Origin: Lepidurus packardi
Taxonomy: Eukaryota; Arthropoda; Branchiopoda; Notostraca; Triopsidae
Length of the DNA: 64,000 nt
NCBI GenBank assembly: GCA_023053545.1
Contig: JAKZAN010000002.1
Coordinates: 3,766,375-3,830,374, forward strand
Direction: 5' to 3'
Position 1 is the stretch's first letter. Each line of letters opens with the position of its first letter. A program made the translations under genes and the position numbers. Below the pieces are notes generated by a model, which searched no databases, was not told the DNA's origin, and saw only the letters and a list, made by a program, of their open reading frames with translations. Shown here piece by piece: positions 36,380 through 48,700 of the stretch.

Positions 36380-38164
36380 ATTAAAAACGTCTACTTTTGC
36401 TACAAGACTAGAAAGAGTTTCGAGAGAGAACCTGCAACGTATTGCATAGATACCTATATGAGATCTGAAAATGAGAAACTAAGATTTAGGAATAAGACAC
36501 CTGTTTCCTTTCTCTAGGCCATAAATTGGTCTTACAAATTGCGTTTGGATGGATGAAAAAGTTGTATGCATTAGTCATAACAGATGAGCGAGGGCACACG
36601 GATGTACTATAAGTACGGAACAATGAAAGAAAGGACCCAACACGAATCGTTTTCAGCTCTATTATCCACATAATGTGACGAATATCTTCGCTTACGTGGC
36701 AGCTATTGTGTCTTATGTAATATTTCTATAAGATGACCCAGCTGGCGCGAACACTAAAAAAGTATAAACGGGAAAGCTTACTTTGGTTATGTTACATGTA
36801 TTATACAATAACTACATCTGTAAACTCCTTGCAGTGGAATTAGGATTGTTACTATGAGGTTATAACTTTCGCAGTCGTATAAATACAATTTCCCTGTCAA
36901 AACCTCAACTCACATTTTTTATAAGCCAATGTGCCAAATTGTAAACTGAGTGAAATTTTATAAGCTAATACGCTTAACCAAACATTACTGTATTAGTTTA
37001 ATTCATGATTTTCAGTTTTTTTATTCCGCTCTATTTGCATGACGGAGTCCCATGACATATCCAGCGCCGAGCTAATTCACAGGTTGACTACCTTCATCCT
37101 CGGACAGCGTTGAAGGGCTTCTCGGATCGGATGCAGCATCAATACAGCTGCCCAAAAATCTTTTAATAACAACAGATATTCAGTACTGTCTCCACTGCTC
37201 CGGGTTAAGGCCTCCAAGAACCCAAATGAAGATAACGTTCAGTTAGTTGTTTAGAAGTTAAGTACGAGACTGAGCAGAAGTTTCCACAAGGAGCACGTAT
37301 TGCGATATGGCAGTTGAAGTTATGGGGAACTAAGAACTAAGAGAAACTAAGAGAAAGAACTGTTAAAAGAAATCTGGAAATTGCTCAAATCGGATTTTGA
37401 ACATTTTCGTGAAAAAATAGGATAAACAAAATCTTCGCCTAACTAGAGGAAACGGAAAGCAGAATATGGTAACTTTCTAGTAGTGGTTAATTGAATTAAT
37501 GGCAATATGTAGCCAATGGGAGCGAATAAACTTGAAAGCGTTCGAAATATTGTTCGAAATCTACTGACGCTTGCCCCTGGGAATAATATCGAACATTATC
37601 AACATTGTTACTTTAAATTAAGAAAATTTGATAATATGCAAGCTGATTGCATAATACATAGGTCTGTTTGCCTTTCAGTTTGATAGAAGTCGGACGGGAG
37701 TCGAAAAATTTGAATAAAACAGGCCTATTCAAATTAGCCAGCATAACCCAGATACTTTCATTTCGTTTCAGTCGGCTCCTGTGTGGTTGGCACGAGTGGG
37801 TTAAGCTTTTGTAGCTAACCATTATAGCTTTCTTTAACATAAACTAACGATTAACATGGACGAGTTCACAGATTTTTTCGCAAGTTTGCGGATTAAGATT
37901 CCTTACTGGCGTGAATCCTACCCACTAGTTGTATTTCGCCTTTCACATTTTACCCGCATCCCTTTTCCCAACGCTTGAGCTGACCGCCTACCTTTAGCTC
38001 GTGATGAAGTAGGAGCGTAAACACGTTGTGTTGCTAACTTCGCAAACAGCTAAAGGTAAGCATTAGCTCGTGTTGTGGGTGTGAGGGGAAACAGACGTCT
38101 TACACCTTGAAATAAAATGGAGAAATTTAGGGGGAAATGCAGCTGATCTAGTTTGTAGAAAAGA
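36380..38164. other. Non-coding region between the FkbM gene and ARV1
   Basis: No gene found. It is AT-rich, with a POU-type octamer ATTTGCAT near 37034 and a short imperfect repeat of AACTAAGAGA units near 37330-37355. Both neighbouring genes point away from this stretch, so it holds both their promoters. Confidence 0.55.
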
Positions 38165-39105
38165 ATGCTGACTTGTACTAACTGTGGAAATGAAGTGTCC
38201 CAGCTGTATAAAAAGTATCCCTCTGGCCTCTTGAAACCCGATGTTTGCGTAAGTAGCAGCTCCCTCATCCAGTATTCCATGTCCATCCGTATTGATCCAT
38301 TGATCCAAAAGGTGTCGTGTGGTTTGGTGCTGGATAAGTATATGGAGTATGATACTACGATAGTTTTGATTGATCTGGTGCTCCTCAAAGTCTCTGTCTA
38401 CCGCCACTTGCTTCTAAATACCTCCCACACTGTAAGTTTCAATTTATTTCAAGTTTCGTTCCCAAATTCGTACATGGTTTTACCTCATTTCTTTCTAGAA
38501 AATCTGCATGAGATTGCTCGTTTTGGTCATTTTGAGCTCAGCATATGGTTATTGGATTGACCCAAAATACTTGCTTTCAGAATCAGAGTTTACCCGTGAT
38601 CTTGAATGGAGTTTCTACTTAACTTGCCTCAAGTGCGTGCAAAGTACGTGAAACAAATAAAAACTTTATCAGAGTAGAAAGAAACCTCTCTTGTTAATGC
38701 CTTAGATTTCACCGTCTTTACTGTGCTTCTCGCTAGCTCCTTTTCCCTCGTGAATCACGTCAAACCGAAGTCCAGTTTTTCCTTGCGTCCTCTATTGGAA
38801 GCGATTATTATTGGCCAGTGTACTCAATTTTTGAAATTAATTGCCATAGTCTGGGGACAACACAGCAATGTAGTCTACATGGGTTTGCTAACCGGCTACC
38901 TCATTGCCTCCACCATCCAAGGCTGCAGAGGTAGTTAGAACATGCGAAACATAAAAATAAATAAATACATAAAAGTACACGTGAATTAATAATCATATTC
39001 TTATTAATCTTATAATATCTTATATTTCTAGTGGTGTCTGGCCAAGGAAGATTGATACCAGCAACCCTAGTCCTTTTCGCCTACCTAGCCAGTACACCTT
39101 CATGA
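38165..39105 (+). CDS. ARV1: ARV1, ER lipid homeostasis protein
   Basis: An ER multi-pass membrane protein needed for sterol and GPI/lipid distribution. Five exons: 38165-38248, 38312-38431, 38499-38643, 38706-38930, 39032-39105 (648 nt, 215 aa; the human protein is 271 aa). The N-terminal ARV1 homology domain is clear: a CTNC pair, then CVSC across the first exon junction, followed by LDKYMEYDTTIVLIDLVLLKVSVYRHLLLNT. Several hydrophobic segments follow (for example LLVLVILSSAYGYW, VFTVLLASSFSL, GLLTGYLIAS and LIPATLVLFAYLA). Exon 3 ends at a strong GTACGT donor. It converges on SELENBP1 with only 98 bp between stop codons. Confidence 0.93.
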
Positions 39106-39203
39106 CACGATAAAGCAAATGCCACTCGTAAGTCTAATTGTCCCTACCTTTTATTATTAACATCAAATTCAAAACGCCACATAGAAACTCATGAGAAAAG
39201 GCC

Positions 39204-41231
39204 TTATTCCCACTTGTAGTCTTCCGGCACCCAAATGTCTGAGCTGCAATCCCCTCCAGGGTAGCTTTAATCAACCAATAAAAATATTTACGGATTTATT
39301 CTCAGACATTTAATTATAGCTACCGAATTTCGTGCGCCAGCACAGGTCCGTTTGGCTCTTTCCCAAAATCCACCAAAAAGTCCGGATTAATGCTCAGGCC
39401 ACCGTTCTCTGTAGCCACCTCAATTTGCAGCAATACAGATCCATTCCTTAAAGTCAACATGAGAACAGATATCCGAGTAAAACTTGATCGTAATAAAACT
39501 TGATGGGCTTACTTCATCATATCCGGGTAAAACACTTGATCCCAGGGAGTGAAAAGTGACGTGGTAACGTACAAGCGTTTCCCATCCAAGCTCAGCTGGA
39601 GCATTTGAGGTCCTCCGTAGACTTTCGTGCCTTTTACGTGCAACATCTCTGGTTGCTAGGTGAAAGAAAATGTGTTCTAATCTGAGGCAAATAAAATCGA
39701 AACTAAAATTACCTGGAATGTATCCCCATTTTCCGCTAAGGTCACCGAACTGCCTTGACAAATGGATCCACCCACAAAGACCTGTCCAACTAATTTGGGA
39801 TGCGCAGGATCGCTGATATCGTATTGACGAATATCGCCTTGCACCCAATTGCTCAGGTACAGGAAACGATCATCCAAGGAAACCAAGATATCGGTAATGA
39901 CGCCTGGCATTTCAGGCAATGCCCAGTTATTAACTTTAATGGCAGGAATATCGATAACTTTGTCGGCTCGCCATTCCTCGCCATCTTTATAGAACCTGTT
40001 TGATTTTTAAAGCATTATACAGAAATCCTGTTCATTTTCTTCATCATTTTGACAAAAAAGTGAAACCTGTATATGTTAGCATTCAAGGCTGCACCCACAA
40101 AACCTTGAGTGGCGACGGGATTGTGTAGAAAACGCGTTTCTAAGGGCATGAGACCCTCTGGACCCAAGTCGATGCTCTGGATCACTTTCCGATCCTTCCA
40201 GTCCCACACATGCAGAGTGTGCCCATATAAACCTGCTGATTTTCGACCGGTTTAATTCTTGTAAAATAAAGTAGAATGATCAAATAATAACCGTTTTGGA
40301 CATCTGCCACTGAAAATCCTTTGCGAAAAGCTTTGGGAGCACCCCACTCACTGGAAACCATGACGTTTTGCCCTGGCTGGTACCAGAAATCATACCCAAA
40401 CGCTGTTTTCTCCTCAGACCACAATCCTACTCCATAACTGTTACATCTTACGAAAAGCGAAAAGAAAAATTGTACCTTTAAGGCGGAATGTTTCTTCGTC
40501 GATCAAAACAAAAGCACCTTGTGCGTTTTCCTCCACATTTCCCATTGTTGAGACCATAATTTCGCCCGAGCCTAAGCAGTGCATGGTATGAGGAGCAGAC
40601 ACATCCAGTTTGTGCATTTGTTCAGGCTCAATGATCTAGAAAAAGGGCTTGATTATTGTTACCAGACGGATTTGGGGGGCGAAAATATTCCACTTTCTTT
40701 TTACTTGAGCTATTTGGGGTGCTAAAGGATTTTCCCCCACATCTACTGCATACAAGCGATCGCTGTTTAGTCCAGCGAGAATAAGCCTGTTGCGCTTTTT
40801 TGAAGCATCATTAAAACAGCTGCTGCAAGAATTCCAGCCTGAATGATGAAGTTCATCTCCCACATAGGGCATATCCAAACGATGAATCACCTTTTTTTAA
40901 ATTTATACACATTTCGCGTATTTCCGCTTTTGATGAAAGAAAGATAGAGTTAAAGTCACGTAGAGTACCTGACAGTAGTTTGGACTGTCTGGATCTACAT
41001 CGACAGTCACTAAGTAGTCCGGATTATGAGTTTGGGTTTTCTCTTGTGGTGCAGCAACAATGCAAGGAATATAGAGAAGCTTTTCTCTTGGGCCATTTGC
41101 CATAGCATCCAATGGTGTTTTGTAGCCGGGACCTCTCCCAGCAGCTCCTTTGCAACAACCTTATAATAAAACATTGTATATTTATCGTTATAGGTATAGC
41201 TCACATTAAGTCACTTTTTCTTACCTGCCAT
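39204..41231 (-). CDS. SELENBP1: Selenium-binding protein 1 / methanethiol oxidase
   Basis: It oxidises methanethiol to H2O2, formaldehyde and H2S; cytosolic, beta-propeller fold. Ten coding exons on the minus strand: 41231-41225, 41159-40969, 40890-40705, 40635-40476, 40426-40292, 40232-40067, 39995-39713, 39655-39513, 39446-39324, 39264-39204 (1455 nt, 484 aa; human 472). Motifs: [45 protein letters not shown] with the reactive Cys, [57 protein letters not shown] and [11 protein letters not shown]. The start codon sits in a coding exon of just 7 nt (ATGGCAG), and the conserved YPGGDC end is recovered only by splicing at 39323, because reading through gives an early stop. It is divergent from GNPAT. 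Confidence 0.95.
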
Positions 41232-41501
41232 TGTTATGTTTTGTTCAGTTGTGGACCTGTGATCGTTCCACAACATCCCGGGGAACTCTATAAGGACAAG
41301 CAAAAACCAGTTACTTTTTTGGCTCCTCCTTTTTCCGTTTCCTTTCGATGCCGAATTCAAAGCGGCAAGTTGCGGGGTAGCCTAGCAACGTACTTATCGC
41401 CTTATGGTTGGCATCAAGGAAGGATTTCGTGTACGAAAGAAGCTCCCACACATCACGTTTATTCGTTTACACCTGGCACCTTTTCCCAAATCGAAGCTGC
41501 G
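41232..41501. promoter_or_regulatory. Presumed bidirectional promoter of SELENBP1 and GNPAT
   Basis: Only 270 bp separate the two start codons, which face away from each other. No TATA box is evident. On the plus strand the region stays open in the GNPAT frame, so an N-terminal extension of GNPAT cannot be fully excluded. Confidence 0.5.
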
Positions 41502-42408
41502 ATGGACTTACAAGGAACTCATTTTAGCGACCTGCTGACCCGGCAGCGGCAACAAAGTGACCTGCGTTGGATTTGCAAAACGTGGAACCCGGATCCCGCC
41601 AAAACTCGCACTGATCCGCCAATTCTTAAGAAAAAAGTGCTCCAGGATACTGGTTTTGATAGATTTCTCACTCAAGTAATGTCCCAAAAAGCATGAAAAA
41701 ATAAATAATGTAAAGTTGGTCCAAAATATGAATGTCCTGTGGTTGTTTTTACCGTTAAGTTGAACGACAAAGATGGTAGTGAATCGGTGGAATCATTACG
41801 GAAACGCGCAAAATCAATTCTAGACGAAATGGGTCATAATTTTCAGCTAAGTTCGGTGCGATTTTTGGGCTACGGAATGGTCAAGCTTTTGAAAAAGTTT
41901 TTTCGCCATTTATACGTCAACGAAGCCGGAATCAGAAACGTAAATCTTTTTGGTGAGCAATTTTAGTGTTTCCTAACGATTTTATATCAGTTGCGAGAAG
42001 TTTTGGCTACGAAAGCTGTTCTACTACTTCCTACACATCGAAGCTACGCGGATTTCGTGTTAATCTCGTATCTCTGCTTTTTTTATGATCTGCCGTTACC
42101 CATTATTGCCGCAGGAATGGGTAAATTTTCATTTAAAGTAACTCATATTTTTTTAATTGAATTTAAATATCGGAATTATACCGATCTTTGTAGATTTTAA
42201 GGATATGAAGTTCGTGGGGCAGTTAATGCGAGGCTGTGGCGCTTTTTTCATCCGCAGGTCTTTCACCGGTGACGTCATGTATTGGCAAATTGTCCGCCAG
42301 TACGTGCAAATGCACCTAAGACTTGCCGAATGTCCGTTCGAGTTTTTTCTCGAAGGAACTAGGAGCCGTCATGGTAAAATTCTGCCTTCCAAGTTAGGTA
42401 AAATCCTC

Positions 42409-42441
<33 letters not shown>

Positions 42442-44111
42442 CGTTTGAATTTTTGAACAGGAATGCTTTCTATGGCCTTGGAAATAGTTGTAGGGGATGG
42501 TATGGAGGACCTGGCCTTGGTACCTATAAGTATTAGCTATGAACGCACTTTGGAAGACATCTTGTATGCATATGAACTGCTTGGGGTTCGGAAACCAAAG
42601 GAGTCGACTTCTGTGAGGAAATTCCTTTGCTGACCAATTTATAACGTCATTCTTTTTTCTACCTGTTTTTTATGTGCACCTAAGGGCTTGCTAAGGGCGA
42701 GCAGGGTAAAAGAAGATTTTGGGAGCGTTTATGTAAATATTGGACCTTGCCTTTCCGTTCGAGAATTGATTGAGCCATCGAAAAGGCCAGAGGTCAATGT
42801 GGTGACTCCATTTCTGGCGGCCAAGGTCGTTTCTAGTCAAGTTTCGCAATTTGTGGTGCCCTTAGCGTCATGTTTGGCCAGCGTGCTTGGAATCGTAGGC
42901 TCTGCTCATATTTGCGACGTAATGCACTGGATGAACGGGTTACGCCATTTATTGCGAGCTTTAGGAGCATATGTTCCGACAGGTGCGCAGAATATAGATT
43001 ATTAAGTATTTTTTAATAGGACGTACCTAGGGGACATGGAGCAGGTTGTACCCCAACTGTTGCAAGTGCATCGACATATCATTTGTCTCAATAAGGACAG
43101 AATTTGTTGGCGCGACAACTCACTTCTATCGAGAACAGGTTCGGTCTTTTTTCAGATACTTTTTGCAAGCGAGTGTCATTGAAATTACTTGTAGGAAAAG
43201 GTGGATGTACTTTAGACCGAGCAGCCTGGGGTTTGGTGCTCACGCAGTATAGCAACCAATTACTGGCTAGGCTGGCCCTTCCGGCCTTAATTTTTACCAT
43301 CTTGCGACATCATTCCTTGCCAATCACAGGTACAAAACATATTTCTGTTTTTCTATTAGAAGCGAAAAGTTGATAGTAAGCAAGTTTTAGGGCTTGTTGA
43401 AGAAGTGTTACTAGTTTCAAAATTCTTGGAACACGAATTTGTCCAGTTTCCTCTGTCTCGTGACGAAGTAACTGCTTGTATTGATGTTTTGGTGGATACG
43501 TTAATGCTGCAAAGGCGAGGAAATGAAAAACAGCTCAATCTAGTCGAAAATGCTCACCATCATGTCCAAATTATTGGCATTGTGGGCGGATTGCTGGAGC
43601 CTTATATCGAGTCGTGGTACCTAGTACAACAATGCCTCTTAAAAGTAAGAGAAATTTGGTTCTCATCAGCCTTTTTAGTTAACTTAGGAATGTATACGAG
43701 AGCTTAGCTTACATAATTCAAGTTTGTGAAATAAATATATATTAACTTGTGCTATACTGATTAGGCTGTACGTATAAGTGCAAACGCTTTGGTTAGCGAA
43801 GTCCACCGAAGGGCAGGTATAAGCTTGAAAGGTGATAATTCGGTGAATTCGTCCACATTACTCACAGCTGATCTGATTCAGCGGAATGTCGCTTGCGCTG
43901 CCAAAATTGCAATCTTACGTAAAGAATCCAGTTCGGGGTAAGTGTGTGAATGTCTGTTGGAATCCCTTAATTAAAATTTCTGTGTTTCGTGTCGTACAAC
44001 AGGGCCACTGGAACGGTTTATGAGGTGGATTCTCAGAAATTGCAAGACCTCAATCACATTGTCAAATATCGTCGCTTGTTTTCGAAACTGGGGCTTGGGG
44101 CCCAACTATAA
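41502..44111 (+). CDS. GNPAT: Dihydroxyacetone phosphate acyltransferase (GNPAT)
   Basis: The peroxisomal enzyme that acylates DHAP, the first step of ether lipid (plasmalogen) synthesis. Eleven exons: 41502-41675, 41760-41939, 41991-42120, 42194-42397, 42461-42612, 42685-42982, 43031-43138, 43195-43329, 43391-43644, 43765-43937, 44003-44111 (1917 nt, 638 aa; human 680). The acyltransferase block I motif is PTHRSYADF (His134, Asp139), with DLPLPIIAAGMDF, GAFFIRRSF, FFLEGTRSR, LVPISISYERTLEDILYAYELLGV and KPKEST. The N-terminal exon aligns with the family (FSDLLTRQRQQSDLRW), which sets the start at ATG 41502. The C-terminus is GAQL rather than the usual PTS1 such as AKL. A 28-nt A-run lies in intron 4. 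It is convergent with DYNC2LI1, 100 bp between stops. Confidence 0.93.
42409..42436 (+). repeat. 28-nt poly-A run in GNPAT intron 4
   Basis: Twenty-eight consecutive A between the donor at 42398 and the acceptor at 42460. It occupies almost half of a 63-nt intron. The branch-point/pyrimidine region is left with very little space. Confidence 0.9.
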
Positions 44112-44211
44112 AACATGTCTTGCCTTTCTAGCTTGTTATTTGCCTTGACGAAATCTCCGATCCATTTCCTGCCGGAATCTTTCCAAATCCTATTTTCAAA
44201 ATAGTTCATTG

Positions 44212-45417
44212 TTATTTGGATTTTCTGCGTCTAAATTTCGGTAGCGCAAAAGAAACCTCGTCTTTTTGGACCCTCAGTGCATCTATAAGTGGCTCTTTTA
44301 GGGAATTGGGATCGTCACACATTTTTCCCGGTGCATGAACCTATGTTTTCTCTTTAATCTTGCTATTCTGAGCTGCTTTTATGATTACAATTACCGGAGG
44401 GAAATACGTTGTATACGTTTGCTTCCACAAGTCAAAGGAGGCTAATACATCTCTGGAATCCGAATCGCCCATCGGTCCTCCCAATTGTTGTATGGAATCA
44501 GTGCTAAAGGGTACGACTAGCGGCCCCTCCGAATCCGTTGATAAAGTTAACCTCGACGAACTATATCATCCAAAGTTATATTCAAAGGACAGCTCTTGGG
44601 AACTTACGAGACATTAATGTTAAACGTAAGATGAGCCAGCAGTTCCTTAGCCTGTTTTAGAAGAACGCGGTCTTTGTCCGAGTAAAATAACACAGCAGCT
44701 TGCCAAAGAACTCCGAAATACCGCAGTGTGCGGTTAATCATTCGAAGTTTATTGGCATCGAAGACCTGGAATGGGTGGGAAACTCAAAATTATGGCTTTC
44801 GCCTTAATGAATATAAAAAGGCGATGTACTTGGTAGAGATCGTATTTGCTGCCCAGGATCGCTACTTTCAATCCAGAATGGTCCTTCAAGAAACTCTGCA
44901 AGACGCTTACGTGAAGTGCTTCTAAATACGGCCATATTTCTTCGGGCTGCGACAAATCGACGATAATCGCCAGAGCTGAAGCTGATTGAGTAGACCAGCG
45001 AGCTTCCAGTGTAGGCTTAATTAAGTTCAGAAACAAGGTCCCGTTCGCTACTTCGTAGATATGGCATACGTCTTTGCCCTTTAGTTAGCAAAAATGCATT
45101 ACAACGGAAACGTAATCCATTCATGGATGTATTCTTACCGAACTTTTGTTCGTTTTACGACCGTAGGTGTACTCTAAGGCAACGGAAGGCTTGGGGTCTT
45201 CTTCCTTTTCGAGATAGCGGTTAATTAGCGTCGTTTTCCCAGCTGATTTGGTTCCCGTGATTAAAAGTGTACATTCGCGCTCGGCAATCTCATTTCTCGC
45301 CTTATTTCCATCCTGCGCCACCGCAAATTCCCACAGTGTTTGACTAGAAAAACGCACGAAATAATGCACTATCTAAGAATAAATAAGATTTATTATTTTC
45401 TACTTTTACCCAGTCAT
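44212..45417 (-). CDS. DYNC2LI1: Cytoplasmic dynein-2 light intermediate chain (DYNC2LI1)
   Basis: A subunit of the dynein-2 motor that drives retrograde intraflagellar transport in cilia. Six exons on the minus strand: 45417-45410, 45343-45139, 45078-44830, 44765-44608, 44560-44395, 44340-44212 (915 nt, 304 aa; human 351). The start codon lies in an 8-nt coding exon (ATGACTGG), giving MTGQTLWEFAVAQ, which matches the family start (SETLWEIA). The P-loop GTKSAGKTT is followed by PKPSVALEYTYGRK, then CHIYEVANGT, IIVDLSQPEEIWP, ILGSKYDLYQ, the helix RMINRTLRYFGVLW and a C-terminal exon with LIDALRVQKDEV. The middle of the GTPase-like domain is shorter than in human. It is divergent from USP34. 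Confidence 0.92.
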
Positions 45418-45700
45418 TATCAATTATCCCGATTTCACTAGTACGGAGGATTTAACAGTTTTTGAGCGGGATGTTTTTCGCGCGTTGTCCTGGAAACGGT
45501 ATGCCTCTGCCACCTACGCTCCGAATTGTAAACTATTTATCTGCTGAACAAAAACAAAGCCAAAGTTTGGCAATTTGTACCGTGAAAATTAGCTGATTTT
45601 TTCACCGAAATGCTGCTTTAAATGAAAGCATTTCCCTCAGTATAGTAGGAAATGACTATAGAGTGTTAAGACATTAAGTTTTCAGTATTCAAAAGCCAAA
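45418..45700. promoter_or_regulatory. Presumed bidirectional promoter of DYNC2LI1 and USP34
   Basis: 283 bp separate the divergent start codons, with no TATA box that I can see. The minus strand carries GTAGGTGGCAGAGG (around 45504-45517), which weakly resembles an insulator-type (CTCF) core. Confidence 0.5.
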
Positions 45701-48700
45701 ATGTGTGACACCTGTGCGACATTTCTACCCCTGTTAACTACCAAAGGTAAAGTAGACCCCCAATTTGTAGAATTTTCCCCGACAATAAATAAACTCATTG
45801 TATATATTATAGGGGACCAACTGATAAATAAAGAGAATCCAGAGAGCCAATTTATAGAAAAAAATGATGCCTTGGTCTATTTTTCGTACGTCAGCACCTG
45901 GTCTCAGAGGTTAGTTAGCCAACAAAGATGTACAGTTCAGTTTTGCGAACGGTTTTCTATTTGTTTTTAGACAGTGCAACTGCTGCTTCAGGGATCCTAA
46001 GAACTTTGAAAGGATGGCACTATTCACCCAGTGTCTCCTCCAACAAACCATTGTCGTTTTGCGAGAATATAACACCCGATTTGCTCCCGACAACCAGAAA
46101 GACACAGAGCCTCCCTCTCCTTCTCAGATCCAAGAGGATCGATCTTTGGACTGGGACCTCGTTGAGCTGGAAAAGCTGCTCCAGTTCGTCGCCAAGGCAT
46201 TGCTTCTCAATTTTCCTTTGTACCTGGCCTACAAGCACAGTCTGCAAGCCAAACTGGATGAGATCAGCGAGTTGGAAGCCGCTCATCTCAACATCTATTG
46301 CGATATCCACGAGCTGGATATTTCAGTGCACCTTCTTCGGAATGTTTGCTTGTTTTGTAAAACTGGTGGCATCCATGCCATCACCGCCTGTTTTGATAGC
46401 GAAACTCCAGACTCTTTACCCGTCAGTATCGCCCATGCCTTGGTCGCCGTGGCCACAAACCTTAAACTCTGGCTCAACTTCCGGTCGTTGCAACTCTTTG
46501 TCCCTTTACGTTCCGCCGTCTTGAGGTACATGTGCAAATTAGCCGACAAAGATCTTCGGTCCCCTGGAATTAAGTACATGGCAGGTAAGAATTTTAAATT
46601 CCCTTGAGTTATTGAAGTCGTTATTACTTGGGAATATGAAACATCTGCTGTGCTTGTAGAATTCACATGGGGTGCCGTCAAGGAACTTATTGACACGCAA
46701 ACGAATTTCGATAAAGATGGATTGGATTTGGCCTTCAAGTACTTTACTAGCTCCACATTAACCATGCGCCTGGCCGGAATTGCGCAGATTAATAACCACG
46801 TGGGCATCTTCAACGAGCTTTGTAACAGCGATAATGTGGTGGAGGCTGAGAACCTGGGCCACAACTTAGCCAAGTGGCTCATTGACAACAAAGTAGTGGA
46901 CCACATTTTTGGTCCTAATCTACATGTGGAAGTACGTTAAAACAAACGTTACAAAATAAAACTTGAATTGTAATGTTTTATTCGAATTTTAGGTGATTAA
47001 GCAGAGCCATATCATCCTCAACTTTTTGGCCATGGAAGGCAAACTTTCAACCGAGCACGTGGAAGTCATGTGGGCAGCTGCGCAGCTCAAACATTGTGGG
47101 CGTCAAGTCTACGATTTGCTGCCCTCCCTAATCCGTCATTTGGAGCCTGGACCTGTGATACATTTATACCATCTCTTGTCTCAGTTATCAACCTGCGACC
47201 AGACCGAGCAGGTGCGTTCGTTTGACGTTTCAGTATTTTTTTTTCCTCTAACGAATTTCTTGTCTCAATCAAAAGAGCCTGTTTTTAGCGTCATCGCTCA
47301 TCAAGTTTATATGGACCAATGCGAGCAATTGCAGATACGGTCTGAGCGAGACGGCGTTGTTAATGGACTTACCCTTCAGCAATCGACAACGAATGAATCA
47401 CACTTTCAGCAGTTTGGATAACAGTGGGAGTGGCGATGAGAGCGGTGAGGAGCAGCGCAATACAAGTCGATTAGGCCAACCTTCGCGCGTCATGGAACGA
47501 CTCGGGACTTGTGCGCGGTCGCCGGTCAAGAAAACGAGACCTAAACAGCGTACAGAACAGAGTTCAGACGGTAAATCCTTTTTTCGGACGTGTACTTGGC
47601 CCAGGATACTAAAGTGTACTTAATTCTTTTTATTTAGATGAAGTGGGCGGAGAAGAGGAGCAAGAAGATGAAGAGGAAGATGAAGAAGACGTGGAAGAAG
47701 AGGAGGAGGAAGAGGAAGACTTGACGGATAGTCAGGGAGGTGATACGGTGGGCGACGAGGCGGAAGACGAACGCAGTGATGAAGACAACCTACAAGTTTT
47801 ATGGAATAAAACACCTCTCTCCCATAGTATTGCTACACATCTCGTGCTTCAAGATAAAGGGTAGCCGAGTGACTTCTTTCAGACTAAAACTTCATCAAAA
47901 TGTTCGCCCTAAAATTTAGGTTGATCGCGCCGTTGAATCTGTTGCCACAGAAGCGGTTGCCGTCTTCTCCAGTGAAAGATCCTGACTCAATACTGAGTCC
48001 TCGCAAACGCCGCCTTCCAGATTCATCCGAAAGCGAGAGTGGGACAGCGAAAGGCAAGAAAGAGAAAGATGTTGAGAGTGTTGACCTTTTGAAGAAGCCG
48101 ATGGAACAGTCCATTGCGTAAATATAGACTTTAATTTTTTAAGGAAGTTTCGTAGGAAAACCCTTCTGATTCTTACGTAGGGACAGTATTGTGGATTCAG
48201 ATAAAGAAGGAAGTTACTCCTCGAGGACCAGCACGAAATCGGAGAAAAATATGGCTGATTTTGATGGCGAAGAGTCTGGTTGTGATGACGAATTAGCCCA
48301 GTTAGCTGCTTGTGCTGCTGTAAACTACATTTTTTCTGCTAAAGTTTTTTAATCTGACGAAATGTTTGGGTATTAGAATCCACTGGGAAACGCCCACCCT
48401 AAACAGATTGCTAGTATGGTGGCCTCCTTGTACCAGAGTCGTTTAGAAGCGGCTGGAGCTATGGCCGCGCCGTCTATCGCCTACCGTCAAGGAATCCAGA
48501 AATTTCCGGAGTTTCGCCTCGAAGCAGTTTGCCAACCGGGACACACTTTACTCTGGGACCTGCTCCAAGACGAGAAAATTGTAATTCTTAGCTTAAATAT
48601 CCTTTGAAGTAGTTATTTATGAGCTTTTTTGCGTTAGGTGGAATTAAGTGAAGGATTAGCCTTAGAAGCAGAAAAATCCCTGTGTAATTTATTGTGCTTT

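Noticed and set aside
41739-41966. A GTG-initiated frame as an independent start for GNPAT
   Set aside because: The upstream exon 41502-41675 aligns with the family N-terminus and splices in phase at 41760; the GTG lies in the intron.
43139-43154. Alternative acceptor in GNPAT giving a longer exon 8
   Set aside because: It is in frame, but would need a 16-nt intron, too short to be spliced; the acceptor at 43194 gives 56 nt.
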